Shown: positions 33,480 through 46,620, numbered from the stretch's first letter. The stretch is 64,000 nt of DNA from Nothopassalora personata (GCA_033816765.1 CM066293.1:806001-870000); one strand, 5' to 3'. Made by a program: numbers and translations. The notes: a model not told the origin generated them from the letters alone.

Positions 33480-34600
33480 GGAGCCTATAAACCCGCACTA
33501 ACTACTCAGTTCTACTTATTCTTACATAACTCCTTTATCTAGACCTACTCGTTATCGTAGCTAACACTAGTCTTATTAGACGCGTCCCTAAGCGGCTAGT
33601 TAGTAAAGTTCCTATAGTAGTTACGGAAGAAGCTCTTATTACGCCCTTCGCTTATAAAGCATAGCTGCTCGAGAGTAGTAACTAAGCTAAGCTACTTGTC
33701 TATTAATTTTATAGCTCGGACGCGCTACTTATGTATCTTCTTATAGAAGAGCTCCGAGTCTAGGCGGACCGTAGCATTAAGCCACTTTCTAGCATTAAGG
33801 ATAACTTTGTTATCGTTCTAAGACTTTAAACCCGCTAGGGCATAGGATAGAGGGCTAATGCTACTAAGGTGTACGCCCGTAGGGAAAGGATAGCCGGGTA
33901 CTAGGCGTCGATACTTAAACCCTATAGCGCTCTTACTCGGCGTCTTAAAGTTACGATAGAGGTCTATGACCTAGTGTATGCTCTAGCTTCGCTAGAGTTT
34001 AAGATAGTTATCGTCGCGGATCTCGATAAAGTAAGGGTTAATCTAACGTAGCGTCTTCTTATGTACGGCCTACCTTATTAGAACGCCTATAGTGGTTACC
34101 CGCATTTGCCTAGCGCTTAGACCCTCTCTAAACTAGCTAATGCGGTTTTTGCTTAGGTAATTCTAAACCCTAACCGAGAAGAAACGCTTAAATCGGCCGT
34201 CTTCTATACAGTCGTTATTCCGGCACTACTAGATAAACTCTATAGCATTCTCTTACTTATAAAAACCGTGTAAAAACTCCGGCCTACTAGTGCCCTCTAA
34301 GTTAAGAGAGTATAGTATGTTAAGCCGGTTACTAGTCTAGTAGTTTTCAATTTCGAGGTTTAAGTCGACCCTAGTATACTATACTATAGCGCTCGCGTCA
34401 CCCCCCTAATAAGCCCTATTAAAGCTAAAAATCGTAGGCCTAGGGAAGGAGATAAACCGAGTGTAGTATTAAGGGTGCAGCGCTACTTATAAGAGCTATA
34501 GCCCGGGGTCTTATCGTATAATCTATTAGCTTAGAGAATACTACATATTCTAGTAGACGCCGCCGTTACTAACCTTATTTAATTCTCGTAGGTGCTATCG
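33480..34600 (-). pseudogene. Accessory ORF 1 relic of element I, unknown function
   Basis: A coherent minus-strand frame of about 370 codons is interrupted only by TAG/TAA. Segments such as FKYRRLVPGYPFPTGVHLSS and LNATVRLDSELFYKKIHK read as globular protein. There is no transmembrane segment or signal peptide, so an envelope protein is unlikely. I do not recognise the family. It lies between integrase and 3' LTR on the pol strand. Boundaries are approximate. Confidence 0.45.
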
Positions 34601-35510
34601 GTACACGTCGAATTCTCGACTTATTATTTCTCTAACCGTTTTAACCCGCGGCGCTAGGTTAGCGTTATTATACTAGTACAGCATGTTACTATTAATGTAG
34701 GTACCGGTACTATTAAGATCCGCTTAGTTAGCTTCATTAATGCCAAATTTGTCGAGGATCTAGTTATAGTTAGTATACGTAACGATACTACTCGTAGTAC
34801 TGATTTTGCCTCGAACGCGGAGGTAGCTAAGCGGGTTAATAGTCTTCTAACTACGCTTATTAGGGCGAAACTACGACCCATTTTTCACCTTAATAGCTAA
34901 AAAACTCTTACCTTTAAAGAGCTAGTCTTAGACCTTAAGCGCGCGCTTACATAGGGTATTAGCGGTAATACCGGGATTCGTAACGAAGTAGAGGGCCTTA
35001 TAGTAGAAATCTCGAACATGTTAATCGCACATTATAGCGCTAACCTTACTATCCCTCTTAAGAACGTCCGAGACAGCATATTCGAGTATCTTAAGGCCCG
35101 CTATCCGGTGCTTAGGTAGCTAGTTAATGCTATCTACATTAATCGAGTTTCTAAACTTAATGCTATAGTACCGCTTATTATAGGTGCAGTTAGCGCGCTT
35201 AATCCGGAGGGCCTCGTCTTCTTATAGGATCTAATCCTTAAAGACTAATACATCTCTAATTATAGCCGAAGGTAACATAGTAAGTATCGGATTGCTATTC
35301 TTAGTTAAGGCCGGAGTAGATCGTAGAGTACTAACCGGTATACCTAGCAGACTGCCCTCGCGTATAGGTACGCCGTCTAGCGTTCGGTTAGGCGAGGATC
35401 GAGTAGGCGTAGTTATACCCTTACCTATGCTCTCGCCTATACGGAGCTGCTTAAGTCGACTCGACTTACGACCGCCTCTCGATAGAACTATAGGCTAAGT
35501 AGAGGCTAGT
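34560..35510 (+). pseudogene. Accessory ORF 2 relic of element I, antisense, unknown function
   Basis: A plus-strand frame, opposite to pol, stays open for ~80 codons (34654-34900) and continues with few TAG stops, reading LIVEISNMLIAHYSANLTIP and LKARYPVLR. It looks largely helical and is not recognised. A minus-strand frame over 34654-34881 is also open, so the coding strand is not certain. It meets accessory ORF 3 tail to tail. Confidence 0.35.
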
Positions 35511-35559
35511 AGTAGAGTTAGCGTAGTACTCTTTACACGTCCTTTACCTTTACTACCCG

Positions 35560-36450
35560 GTAGTAGCTAAGGCTATTACTAGTTAGATAGTCTAGGTTAA
35601 TCTATACTATCCTCTAGGGACGCGGACTTCTTAGTAATAGTACCTTCTATAAAGTATAGAAGGCTATCCTTATAGACGGCTAGGCGGTATCTTCTAATAA
35701 TCTCCCTACTCTTAGCCAACTACGGATTAATGCTACGTGCTTTAGCCTCCCTACCGCACCGGGTAAGATTACTAGGCTCTAGAATTCGCTTACGATCTAT
35801 ACCCTTACGGCCGATCCTTATACGCTAGATTAATACCCTCTAAATTCTACTAATAGCCCTACTATAGTCTAGGTACTTATTAATAAAGGCCGTAAACTAG
35901 CGGCGCCCGCTATTAGTACTATAAAGCTCGGAGATAACGCGTCGATTAAGAATCTTATTGTCTATCTACTATAGCTAGTAGCGGGTAAGCGTAGCTCGAA
36001 GAGTCTTCTTACGATTACGAATCTCTAAACCGGTCTTGCGAATCTTACCGACGATAGGAAACAAGACATTAAGCTTCTTATTACTAAGGAATTTATTCTT
36101 ATAGCTCTTACCTATGCCGTTCTTAACTTCCTCGAAAAACAGGTTAACCTAGACGGAGTAGTCTTCGAACACCTTCTCGAAGCCCTTATAGAAGTCCTTT
36201 AATACCTTAACCCGCTTCTAAGGACTAAGCTCTCGGAACATAACATTAGCGGCGGACTTCGGCGTGTTCGTATTAGTAAGGACATGCTTAACGTTGTCCG
36301 GTAGGCGAAGGGACTTAAATAAGGTCTAAGGTAGGCGGGTAAGCCTAGTAATAGTACTAGTAAGCGCTATACTCGAGCTAGCCGGGCGTAACGATAGACT
36401 AGCTAAAGCTATAATAACTAGGATTCGCTAGTAGTAAGATCGTAAGAGCT
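35560..36450 (-). pseudogene. Accessory ORF 3 relic of element I, basic protein, unknown function
   Basis: Minus-strand frame of roughly 290 codons with stops only at likely Gln positions. It is Lys/Arg-rich: LSPQKRVKVLKDFYKGFEKV, VGKIRKTGLEIRNRKKTLRA and RIGRKGIDRKRILEP. The charge suggests nucleic-acid binding, but no motif is recognised. Confidence 0.42.
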
Positions 36451-36850
36451 AGCTATCTCGTAGTGCTACTCTAGAGTATTAGTAAGCTTTAAAAGCTTTA
36501 GTGTCGGGGTAGGGGCTTTAAAGAAGGTCGTCGTAAAGAGAGAGAGGCTAAAGAACCGTCTAATATGTGTAGTAGTAGATAGATATGTTGGTAGCTCTAG
36601 TAATAGTATTAGTGTTTAAAGAAAAAGAGAGGAAGTAGTAGGTAGAGAGCTACGCTTAAGTATGCCTCTTAGCGTATGTCCCTATAACCGTTATAAGGCA
36701 GTGGTGCCGAGACCGGTCTTATAAGTGGTAGGAGCAGTGCTATTAAGGTTACACTAAAGGTCCGATAACCCTACATATAACCGAAAACCAGTACTAGTAA
36801 CTACCTAGGTAAGCATTCGGTAGAGGCATGCCACGCTATCACGTAATCCG

Positions 36851-36876
36851 ATTTACCGGTCCCGGGACCGGTAAAT
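36851..36876. repeat. Perfect 26-bp palindrome, copy 2 of 4
   Basis: A self-complementary sequence (half: ATTTACCGGTCCC) lies between the integrase and the accessory module of element I. The same 26 bp recur at 40681-40706, with near-perfect copies in both LTRs of I. The palindrome contains no CpA or TpG, so RIP cannot alter it. Confidence 0.9.
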
Positions 36877-36999
36877 GTAACTCTACTAACTAAGGTCTAA
36901 CTAAGGTAAGAACACCTTATAAAGTGAAGTCTAGATAACCGAATCGGCTTAATAAACTAAAGGGCATGTGCAACACATGCCTAAGGGAAGTGAACTCCG

Positions 37000-39900
37000 T
37001 ACGCTATTACTAACTAATTAGTTCTTAGCCTCGATCCTACTAAACTGTGAAATTTTGGCTATAGAAAGGTTATAAGGCCTAACCTATAGCTTCTTGGATT
37101 CCGGTTTAGGATACGATCCCCTTTCGTTAACTCCTATAGGTAGTACGCCTTCGCCGGCGATAGGCTCGATCTCGTTCGAATTACTACTATCTTCGCTATT
37201 AGCGACGCTATTAGCGACTTCTCCCTCCCCCATTACGAGATCGGTCCTATTATCTAAGCTTAGTACTCCTATGTTATCCGGGCGAAGTTCTAGAACTAGC
37301 TTAAGGTTTTCCCGTGCCTAAACACTCTTTATTAGCGTACTATTAAGTTCCTTAAGAATATAGGTACTAAATTCCCTAGAGACACTAGACACCCAATATA
37401 GACCTTACTATCGGTAACCGATCTTACGTAAGAAGTTATCCTTATATAGCTTGTCGAATCTTATAATAAGGTCGCCTTTCTAGAAACTAATAAAGTTAAC
37501 ATTCCGGCGAGAATTAAAGTAGTCCTTACTAAGTTCTCTTAGTCGCTTCCTTCGAGTATGTAGCTCTTCTAAACTAAGGTCTCGAGCCTAGAGTTAACGC
37601 GTACGTATAGTAAGTAGGTCCTTAGTCGTTCTTACCGATCCCTATTAATAATTCGCCTACGTCGGGTACTTAACCTTAATTAGTAGAATCGTGCGATAGC
37701 TATATAGGACCTAAGCTAGCGTTATTCTAGTAGTACGACAGGTCGTGGTCCTATTAGCCTATAATACAGCGGGTACCTATTACTCCTATCCGCGATATGT
37801 GTTCCTTATAAGCTTTACTAACGCTATAAGAATCGGACGGTGCCCCACCTCGACTAGAGTATTAGACTACGGATAGTACGGTAATATTCGGATCCTACGA
37901 ACACTAAGTCCTACGAGTAACCGCTTAACCTCAGCCGTATAAACCGTAGCGTTATTAAGCACAATTTTAGTATAGTAGCCGTACCTATAGAAGACATCTT
38001 CGTATAGAAACTTAGTAACCGTCTTAGAGCTAGGAGGTGCCCTCGTTACTCTAGCCTCGATCTAGTTGCTAAGTGCTTCGCGCGCAACTAGGAGGTATCC
38101 AATTTTTATGTACCTACACGGGGTCCGAGTACTACTTCTTACTAATAACCTAAGGGCTCGATAAGTGAAGCTCACTAGCGCGCTAGTTACCTTCGCGAAA
38201 CCTATAAGGAGTATAACTTCGAACCTACGTAGAGACATTGGCGAAGTACCTATCCTAGTAATACCGATCGGAAATAAGGTTATACACGACCTTAGCGCTA
38301 CGGTAACCGTGTCTCTTATAGTACTCTATAACGATTTCCTTCTAAGCCTTATTATCGTTAATTATAAGTTATAACGGTGCTCCTCGGCGCTTCTAGAAGA
38401 ATAGCAATTAGTCTCGGATAAAGAAGTTAACGCTCTTCTTTACTAGCCGCCGGTACTTAGTACGGGTAATACTATCGGGGCGGGTCCTAGTTTCTATAAC
38501 CTAAGTAAGCTATTAAGAGCCCTTAGAATATTAGTCCCCGAGATGTCGTGTTTTCTAGATTTTAACTAGATATGTGTCGACCGGCTCCGGGTACCCGAAT
38601 AGCTTATTATTAATCATCTAGTCGACTTTGTCTTCGTTAGCTTCCCTAGGTTCCTAAGGTGTAGAGGGCCTACGGGACAGGGCATCTAGGCTAGTATACC
38701 TAGCTCCCGTAACGTACTTCACTTCGAATATAAACAGCCTAATCTATACGACCTACCGGGCCATTGCCGAGTTCGGTAGGTCCGAAGCCGGCCGGTTAAG
38801 CTGCTATATAAGTGTCTTAGCATTAACCTTAAGCATAAAATTAACGCTAGTAATATATCTCTAGATCTTCTTAAGCCCCTTAAGGACCCTAAGGCATTCC
38901 CGCTTACTAGCATTATATCTGGATTCTAACGCGTTCTAGATTCTACTCTTATACCGCACCGGGTAACGCCGTCGAGTACTATCTATTAATTCTTAAGAAA
39001 CGATACATCCCTATCTAGTGCCGCTAGCATCGACTAAGATAAAGATGGACCTAGCACTAGGTAAGTAGTAGAGGGTAACTAAGGCTAGAGTCTATATAAG
39101 ATATCTAGTAACCTCTTCTTTCGAGAACTGCTTATTTTCTATCTAGGTGAACTCGGCGCCCTTCTTTAGTAGCTTATACATTAGTCGAGCGATAATAACG
39201 AACTAGGGAATCTATATCCGGAAGTATATACACAGCCCTACATAGGTGCGGACCTCCTTAATATAGGTAGGCGTAGGCTAATCTAGGATCTTAGCTATAA
39301 CCTTTAGGTTAGGATAGCGACCATCCGGGCTAGTAACGTACCTAACAATCTTAAGTTTTTCGTATAACTATTAGGATTTACCTCTAGTAACTACCGCACT
39401 AGCTCTTTCTAGGTTAGTAAGAACTAGATCTAGGGAAACGATGTGCTTAACGACCTATTTTCTTAACCTAGGCTCTACTTTAGCATTCCTATAGTCCTTA
39501 GTTAGTCCCTTAATACCGATGTTATCGAGAAACGGCTTCGCTCGATGCGAGATATGATTAAGTAGAATCTTTATTACCGTACGTACGAACTAGGCAACTA
39601 AATTAGTAGCTCCTTAAGGTAGAGTCGTGTTACGTACTAGGCTAAGAGGGGTTATGAAGGCTATTAAGTCCCGGTAGGACTTATCTAAAGTAATCTAATT
39701 ATAACCTAAAAACAGGTCTACAAGTAAAGCGACTCGGTACCCGGCAAAATCCTCTAAGAAGCTATCCGTGTCCGGTGGAATGTTAGCATCGCGCATAGTA
39801 ACCTTATTTAGGAGCATAGCTAAGTTAATTAACCGATATAGCACATCGCTTCTAGAGGCATTAACCTTCTTTACGACTAGGAACTAGCTATTAGAATATA

Positions 39901-40250
39901 CCCCTTATAAGTATTCTAGGATGTTGTTCTTAATCCGGGCTCTAATTATGCGTTTAACAATTGCCCTAAGACTTAAGTGCAACCGGATAGGGCGTACCTA
40001 CTATAGCCTATAAGGGACCGTATTGATCTTCTAAGGTAGCATAACGTCGTGCCTAATTTGCCTTATGTAACTGAAATCCTAAGTAAGGACTGCCTCCCGG
40101 TTATAGAGCATCTTATCGAATAAGGCCCTTTCCATTAGTAATAGCTTAATGCTAACCTTAATTAAGGTAAGTCGTTCTAGAGTAATCCGGCTACCTCGCT
40201 TAATACTTAAGAATTTCTTAGTTAAGTACTTCCTATCGAACGGACCTTAT
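37000..40250 (-). pseudogene. Element I pol relic: RT, RNase H, integrase
   Basis: Minus strand from 40250 down. RT palm region at ~39850-39550 reads AFITPLSLV and later HRAKPFLDNIG, where Asn replaces the second catalytic Asp. RNase H at ~39050-38700 reads LVDASGT, YNASKREC, LKVNAKTLI and QLNRPASDLP, followed by FEVKYVTGARYTSLDALSRR near 38720-38660. The integrase lies in ~38500-37000. This architecture is that of a widespread Pezizomycotina Ty3-like family. Confidence 0.78.
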
Positions 40251-40680
40251 CCTTTAGGCATCTTAGACTCAGGTACAGTACCCTACGCTTCCATTCTATA
40301 TCTCTCTTAACTCGTAATTCTAGGCGTTCGTAAACGCTCGCGTCTACTAGCTTCTTCTTATCCGCCTTACGCTTATACATCGTAAAGACCTACGGCATCC
40401 TAATGTTAGCTATATGTTAGCCTACTTATTGCTTCCGTGCCTAAGTATTTAATGCGGATTGCCTTAGGATCTCGGAGGGCCAATCCCCTTAAACTAAATA
40501 AACATTAGTAATAGAATCTCCCTTAAATGCGCCTATTCCAATTTCTATAACTCGTTCCTTTATTCTAGTAGTCCTAAGCAATCCTAATAAGTAAGCTAAA
40601 TAGTTGCTAGGCGTTCGAGCCTTACCGGGTTCCTATAGATGCGTCGTGTTATAGTCGTATCCGTTTTCCTTACTATAGCT

Positions 40681-40706
40681 ATTTACCGGTCCCGGGACCG
40701 GTAAAT
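40681..40706. repeat. Perfect 26-bp palindrome, copy 3 of 4
   Basis: Identical to 36851-36876. It lies between gag and pol of element I. Confidence 0.9.
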
Positions 40707-41162
40707 TAAAGTCCGAGGTTTCTCCGAGATAGTACGAGAACCTTACCGATTTTATTAAATCCGGCTTTAGCGAGTCGGTAGGTTAAGCGCCGTAACTTAA
40801 CCTACCCTTCTATTTCCCGACGCTTTTAACAGTTCTTAAAGGGTCTTACACCTATCCGAGCTAACTAGGGTAGTAAACATAACACTTTTACCTTTACGGC
40901 TAGTAATAGTCCCCTCCTATAAACTATTATCGCAGTTACGGGTAGTGAGCCGTACCTTACGGGCCTACGGGCGTCCTAGGATTATTAGTAAGTTTAGATC
41001 CGAGGAGATAAACATATCTACTTAGTAGTAAACCCTAAATACCTAAACATCTAAATTGCCTATAATACCTTTAAACTAGGCCCGCCCTCTAGCACCTCGA
41101 AAGGTAAGCTAAGTACTCGACATTACCGGTAACCTAAATCTATAAGCGTTCCTCTAGCCGAT

Positions 41163-41360
41163 TGTAAGGGCAGCCTATAGCTAACCCTTACATGTAATGC
41201 GGCTATACCCGGCTTAGCATGTCGCACGTAACGCGTATACGTACATTAGGAGACGCGTATAGCGTCTATAGAAGAAAGTAAGCTTTAGTTTATCTACGAT
41301 TAGAAGATCGTAGGCGTGCTATACATTACAACATCCCCTTATAGCCTTACGGTCCTTACA
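41163..41360 (+). repeat. 5' LTR of element J
   Basis: 198 bp, TGTAAGGGCAGCC to GGTCCTTACA. AAGCTTTAG at 41280-41288 is complementary to CTAAAGCTT at 41364-41372 directly after the LTR. Confidence 0.92.
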
Positions 41361-41375
41361 GTTCTAAAGCTTCCC
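41361..41375 (+). other. Primer-binding site of J (self-priming type)
   Basis: GTTCTAAAGCTTCCC follows the LTR; nine bases pair with the LTR interior (41280-41288). No tRNA 3'-end match starting TGG is apparent. Confidence 0.55.
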
Positions 41376-41479
41376 TTCGTTACAATCTATATACGCTATA
41401 GAGCCCGATCGCGACGTACACGACGGCGAGTCGCCTACGCCGCCCCTAAGCCCTAGAGCATAGTAGTAGGCGCGTCGTA

Positions 41480-42600
41480 TAGCCTTAGTTACGAGAAGAG
41501 AGGCCTTACGGGCTAAGATTAAAGAGTAAGAGATATAGCGGGAGATCGAGCGGCTAGAGATCTTACGCGCTATAAGCGTACCGCCTCTAGAGCGTATAGG
41601 AGGAAGGAGAGAAGATCACCTCCCTACTATAACCCCTACCTCTATCTCTATAACTACTAACGATAATATTATAGTGCGAGGCGCGGCCGTAGCGTATACG
41701 ACGCGACCGCGTCTAAAAGAGCCGACGCCTTTTAGAGGGGATTCGATAAGGAAGGTAAGGGTATTCCTTCGGGAGCTCTTACTTATCTTCGCCCTCTTAG
41801 GCACTATGTACGCGATAGACGAATTAAAGGTCCTATATAGGGTTATGTACCTTAGCGGAGAGGTAAGCGAGCGATAGTATACTAACTATAGCGCCGTTAA
41901 CCTTATAGGGTATATATACTAGGACTTTAAGGAGTTCTACCGAGACGTATACGGCGATCCTATAAATCGCGTGCTTAACGTTATATTAGAGTACGAGGTT
42001 ACGAAATAGAAGGACAACTAGACAGCGCGGTAGTTCGCGACTAAGCTAGATGTTATAGAGGACCAGTTAGGTAACTACTCGGAAGCGTAACGTATACGGT
42101 ACCTACTAGCGAAGCTTACGCCTCGCTTACGGTCCGCTATCGTTAGCTACTATAATATCCCTACGACTAGAGAAGACCTAGTAGTCCTAGCCTCGCGTAT
42201 CGAAAGTACCGAGCGCCGAGGTAGTAGCGGAGGGTACGACCGCGGGTAGCATGTACGTCGTAAGCGTAAAGCTAAGGGCGTACATAAGCGGGCCGATCGC
42301 CTAAAGTAACAGAAGTAGAGTTAAGTACCGGGTACCTCGGGTACGAGTTAGTAGCGAGACGCCGGTAGCTCGTCTTCAACTAGCTAGAAGTCGAACGTAG
42401 AGTACTACGGCTACGGTAGGAAGGGTTACTATAAGACGGAGTGCCGGAGTAGATACCTATAGAAAGACCGCGACGCGTAAGCGGTTCGTAGGTTAGAAAC
42501 TGTCGAGGCTTTAACTAAGAAGGGCGAATAGGGAAAAGGTAGAGGACTAGGTAAGGGTTACTCCTAAGTCCGAGTTTCTATATAGACCCCTTAAGGTAAG
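41480..42600 (+). pseudogene. Element J gag relic
   Basis: Plus-strand frame open at 41674-41877 and continuing with TAG stops. Capsid-like region FRGDSIRKVRVFLRELLLIF near 41735-41795 and a damaged knuckle near 42405-42450 (YYGYGRKGYYKTEC, expected Cys positions now Tyr). Confidence 0.75.
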
Positions 42601-45600
42601 TCGATACGAGTCTAGCGCGTTACTTACGAGGCGCCGTCGAGACGCGTAAGGGCTTTCGCGAGGCTACGTTTCTTCTAGATAACGGTGTAGATTTAAGCTT
42701 AGTATCGTACGGGTATATACTCCGACACTAGATATAGCCTATTAGTAGTATAAAGCTTCTAAATCTAGAGTCGTACGCGTAGGACTAAGGGCATTACTAC
42801 GGCGCCTATACGGTTCGCGTGCGACTAGCTAACGATGTAGGAGTAGAGCGCGTAAGCGACGCTATCTACTATATAGCGCCTATAGGTAGGCCGTTAGTTA
42901 TTTTAGGGAGACCTGTTATGTCTCGTTCCAGGGCTAATCTCAAAAGAGAGATAAGTCAAGTCACGTGGCGGTATTCTTTGGAGAGGCTAAAGCAAACTGA
43001 GCGAAGATGAATAATTGGAGTAAGAGTGTATTCCAATCAGTGAGATCGTAACATGAGTGGAACGCAGTCGAAGCCATAAGGGATTCTCAGCGTTCCTAAA
43101 TACAAAGGAGATTTGCCAGTCTTGGCTGTCCTTTCGCGCCATGTGCGCCTTCTGCGACAAGTGCGCTCGTCGCTACCGTCGCGGACGTCGCTCATGTCGC
43201 GGGTACGTCTTTCGCGCTATGCGCGACGAGTCGTCCCCAGTCAGGCGTCGCGGACGTCGCGCATACATCTTTTGCACGTGACCCGTGCCAGGATGTTTTC
43301 CTTTGCGGTGTTGTCATACCGTAACAAGACCCTAGCGGCATCGTAATTGGATAGTGAAGGCCGATAAGGATAACTAGTAGTACTACGGTATAGAGACGCC
43401 TACGATTTAGTAGCGTAACGCACGCGAGTTCCTTAAGGATCTCGAGAGCTTAGAGTAGGTTTATATAATAAGTGTTCGGGCTATTACTATAGTAGTACCC
43501 GAAGGAGAGGTCCCCTCGTAGCCTAAAGAATTTATAGACTTCCGAGATATATACGTACCTAATAAGTAGGCGAAGCGTAAGATGCCCGACGGGGTTAAGT
43601 ATGCGATTGATCTCGTTAAAGGAAAGAAACCCCCTTTTAAGCCGCTATACTACTAGTCCTTAACTAAGCTAGAGGCCTTAAAGGAGTACCTTACGTAAGT
43701 AATAGAGAAGGGGTGGATTAGGCGATCCGTAAGCGAGGCGGATACGCCTATCCTATTCGTGCTAAAGAAGAATAGCACTCTTAGGCTCTATGTAGATTAT
43801 GGAGGCCTAAATGAGATTATAGTAAAGAACCGGTACCTACTGCCCCTAATTAGTGAGACCTTAGATAGGCTATAGGGAGCTAGGCTCTTTACTATAATTG
43901 ACCTATAGGATGCCTACTACCGTATTCCTATTAAGCGAGGAGACGAGTGGAAGACTACGTTTCGTACGCGATACGGTTACTACGAGTACTTAGTTATGCC
44001 TTTTAGGTTAACTAACGCACTAGCTACCTTTTAGGGGTACATTAACAAGGCCCTTACTAGGCTAGTAGATAACATCTACGTGGTCTACCTAGATAACATC
44101 CTTATCTATAGCGTAACGCGTAAGGAGTACGTACGAGCCGTACGCGCGGTACTAGAGAGGCTACGAAAGTTCGCCCTATTTACGAACCTAAAGAAGTGTA
44201 GCTTCTTCTAAGAGAATGCCAAGTTCCTAGGATTTATCGTAAGTGTCGTAGGCGTATCGATAGATAGGAGTAGGGTAGCCGTAATCGAGGAATAGCCTAC
44301 GCCTACGAGTTTTTATAAGGTTCAATCCTTCCTAGGATTCTATAACTTCTATAGGCGCTTTATCGAAGGGTACTCGAGGATCGCGAAGCTATTAATAGAC
44401 CTACTTAAGGGATGTAAGAATAGTAAGAAGTAAGGGCCTCTTACGTAGTCCGCTTACGAGGAGTAAGCGTTCTAACGGCTAAAAGCTAGATTCCTCGGAG
44501 TACCTATCCTAAGGCACTTCGATCCTTCGTTACGTACGAGGGTTAAAACAGATGCCTTAGGTTTTGCAATTATAGGCATTGTCTCTTAGCTATTTAGGAC
44601 TAAGTGGCATCTAATTGCCTTCTATTCTCGTAAGATAATACCTACCGAGTGCAATTATAAGACCTATAACTAAGAGCTACTAGTAGTAGTAGAGGCATTT
44701 AAGCATTAGCGACCGTACCTCGAAGGCGCATCGTATACGGTTTAGGTACTAGTCGACTATACGAACCTATAGGGTTTTATAATAGTAAAGTAGCTAAACG
44801 GGAGGTAAGCTCGATAGGCGACGTTTCTATAATCTTTCGACTTCGTAGTAGAGTATAGGTTAGGGAAGAGTAACCTAGCCGATACGCTATCGCGACGTAG
44901 TAACTACGTACGCGTAGCGTAGTAGACGTCGAACTTGCTTCCTACGCTATAAAGTAAGCTATCTTTCTAGAAGGAATCCCTATTAAGAGAGGACGAGCCT
45001 ATAGTAAGGCGCGTAACCGCTACCTACGAGAAGATGTAGGATGAGGCGACGACAATAGTAGTAGGAGCCTACGAGCCGTAGGGGACCCGATCGCTACTAG
45101 TAAGAGTGTACGCTATAATAATGTAGGGCGGCCTAGGTAGACTACTTACACTACTAATAAAAATCGTGTAGGGGAGAGACGATAGGTACGTCGTATACTT
45201 ATCGTAGGCGCCTAGCGAAGGGGACGCTAAGGACTAGTATATGAAAGACGGGTTAGTCTATCGCGGGAACGCGATTATAGTACCCGAAGACTATGTAGTA
45301 AGAGCATAGCTACTCTATATACATTATAACGACCTACTAGTAGGGCACTTTAGTAAGGTAAAGACTAAAGAGCTACTACGACGTCATTACTAGTAGGAAT
45401 CACTTAGTAAGGATATAAGGGAGTATATAAGAAACTGTAGGGCTTGTTAGACCTCGAAGGCGAGGCGCTATCGACCCTACGGCGAGCTATAGCTACTACC
45501 TAGGCTAGACGGTCTATAGTAGGAAATTACTATAGATTTCATTACGGACCTACCACTAAGTAAGCGAGGAGAATGCGTTTATAATGCGATCCTAGTAATT

Positions 45601-46620
45601 GTCGACCGCTACTCTAAAATGAACTTATACATTCCTACGACTAAGACATATATAGCGGCGGAGCTTACGAGGATCTTACGAGACGAAGTCGTGCGGCATT
45701 ATAGTATGCTAGCGGGTATAGTAAGTAACCGCGGGTTAGTGTTTACGAGCAAGTTCTAGAGTAACTTCTACTTCGAGGCGTAGGTAAAGCGTAAGCTATC
45801 TATAGCTTTCTACCCTTAGACTAACGGCTAGACTAAGAGGGCGAACTAAACCTTAGAATAGTACCTCCGTTATTACTATAGCGAGAACTAGATAGAGTAG
45901 GCTAAGTAGCTAGCTATTACTAAATTCGTATATAATAACAGCGTCTACCCTACGCTACGCATAAGCCTATTCGAGATAGCGCATAGTTAGAGACCTAAGA
46001 TTGCCCTAACACCTATAGGATCTCGAGGCGAGATCCGGGAAGGGGAGGTACTAGTAGCGGTAGACTCAGTTAACCGTATGCGAGAGATGCGCGCTACGCT
46101 TACGAAGCGTTAGGAAATCGTAGTAGCCGATTAGACTCGCTACTATAATAAGACTTATAAGGCTAAGAGCTATCGCGTAGGCGACATAGTCTTATTATCC
46201 ACGAAGAACCTAAGGTTAGCATTACCGAAGAAGAAGATAGGTCCGAAGTTTATTAGACTATACCGCATTATCGACGCTATCGGTTCGTAGGCGTACCGCC
46301 TAGCACTACTAGCCGACTTAAGAATTTATAATGTATTCTATATATCCCTCCTCGAGCCGTACGCGGGTAGCGAGAAGGATAGAGGTACTATAGCCCTCGC
46401 TAATAAGGACGGGGAATATAAAGTAGAGGTAGTACTAGGAAAGCGTAAGTATAAGGGTAAGGTGTAGTACCTAGTGCGATAGAAGGGCTAGCTAGAAGAG
46501 TACGACAGCTAGGAGCTAGCATAAGGACTCGCGAATGCTACGCGTATAGTAGCCGAATATAAGGCGTTAGCGAAGACGGTATAAGCCGGCGGAAGGATCC
46601 GTAAAGGCTACGCATATAGT
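42601..46620 (+). pseudogene. Element J pol relic with chromodomain, split by a solo LTR
   Basis: Protease LLDNGVDLSLVSYG near 42672. VILGRP at 42896-42913 continues after the solo LTR at 43332. [15 protein letters not shown] near 43780; catalytic box YLDNILIYS near 44086 (Asn for Asp). RNase H near 44550-44930. Integrase: zinc region 45340-45470, ITIDFITDLP near 45530, SNRGLVFTSKF near 45725. Chromodomain near 46415-46560 (YKVEVVLGKRKYKGKV). TAG stops throughout. Confidence 0.88.
42914..43326 (-). mobile_element. Solo LTR, unmutated, in element J
   Basis: 413 bp with TGTTATG and CCGTAACA ends and a perfect TSD AGACC (42909-42913 and 43327-43331). It is the intact-sequence representative of the LTR family seen RIP-mutated in B (4882-7810) and G (28058-28417); orientation is given by those elements. 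CpA and TpG are frequent. Two GTCGCGGACGTCGC repeats lie near 43180 and 43248. The open frames within it are not genes. Confidence 0.92.

Noticed and set aside
34654..34881. 75-codon minus-strand frame in element I
   Set aside because: Its complement belongs to a longer plus-strand frame with better continuity (accessory ORF 2), though the strand is not certain.
43057..43346. Open frames of 74-77 codons
   Set aside because: Inside the solo LTR 42914-43326 and extending over its end; an artefact of a GC-rich LTR.
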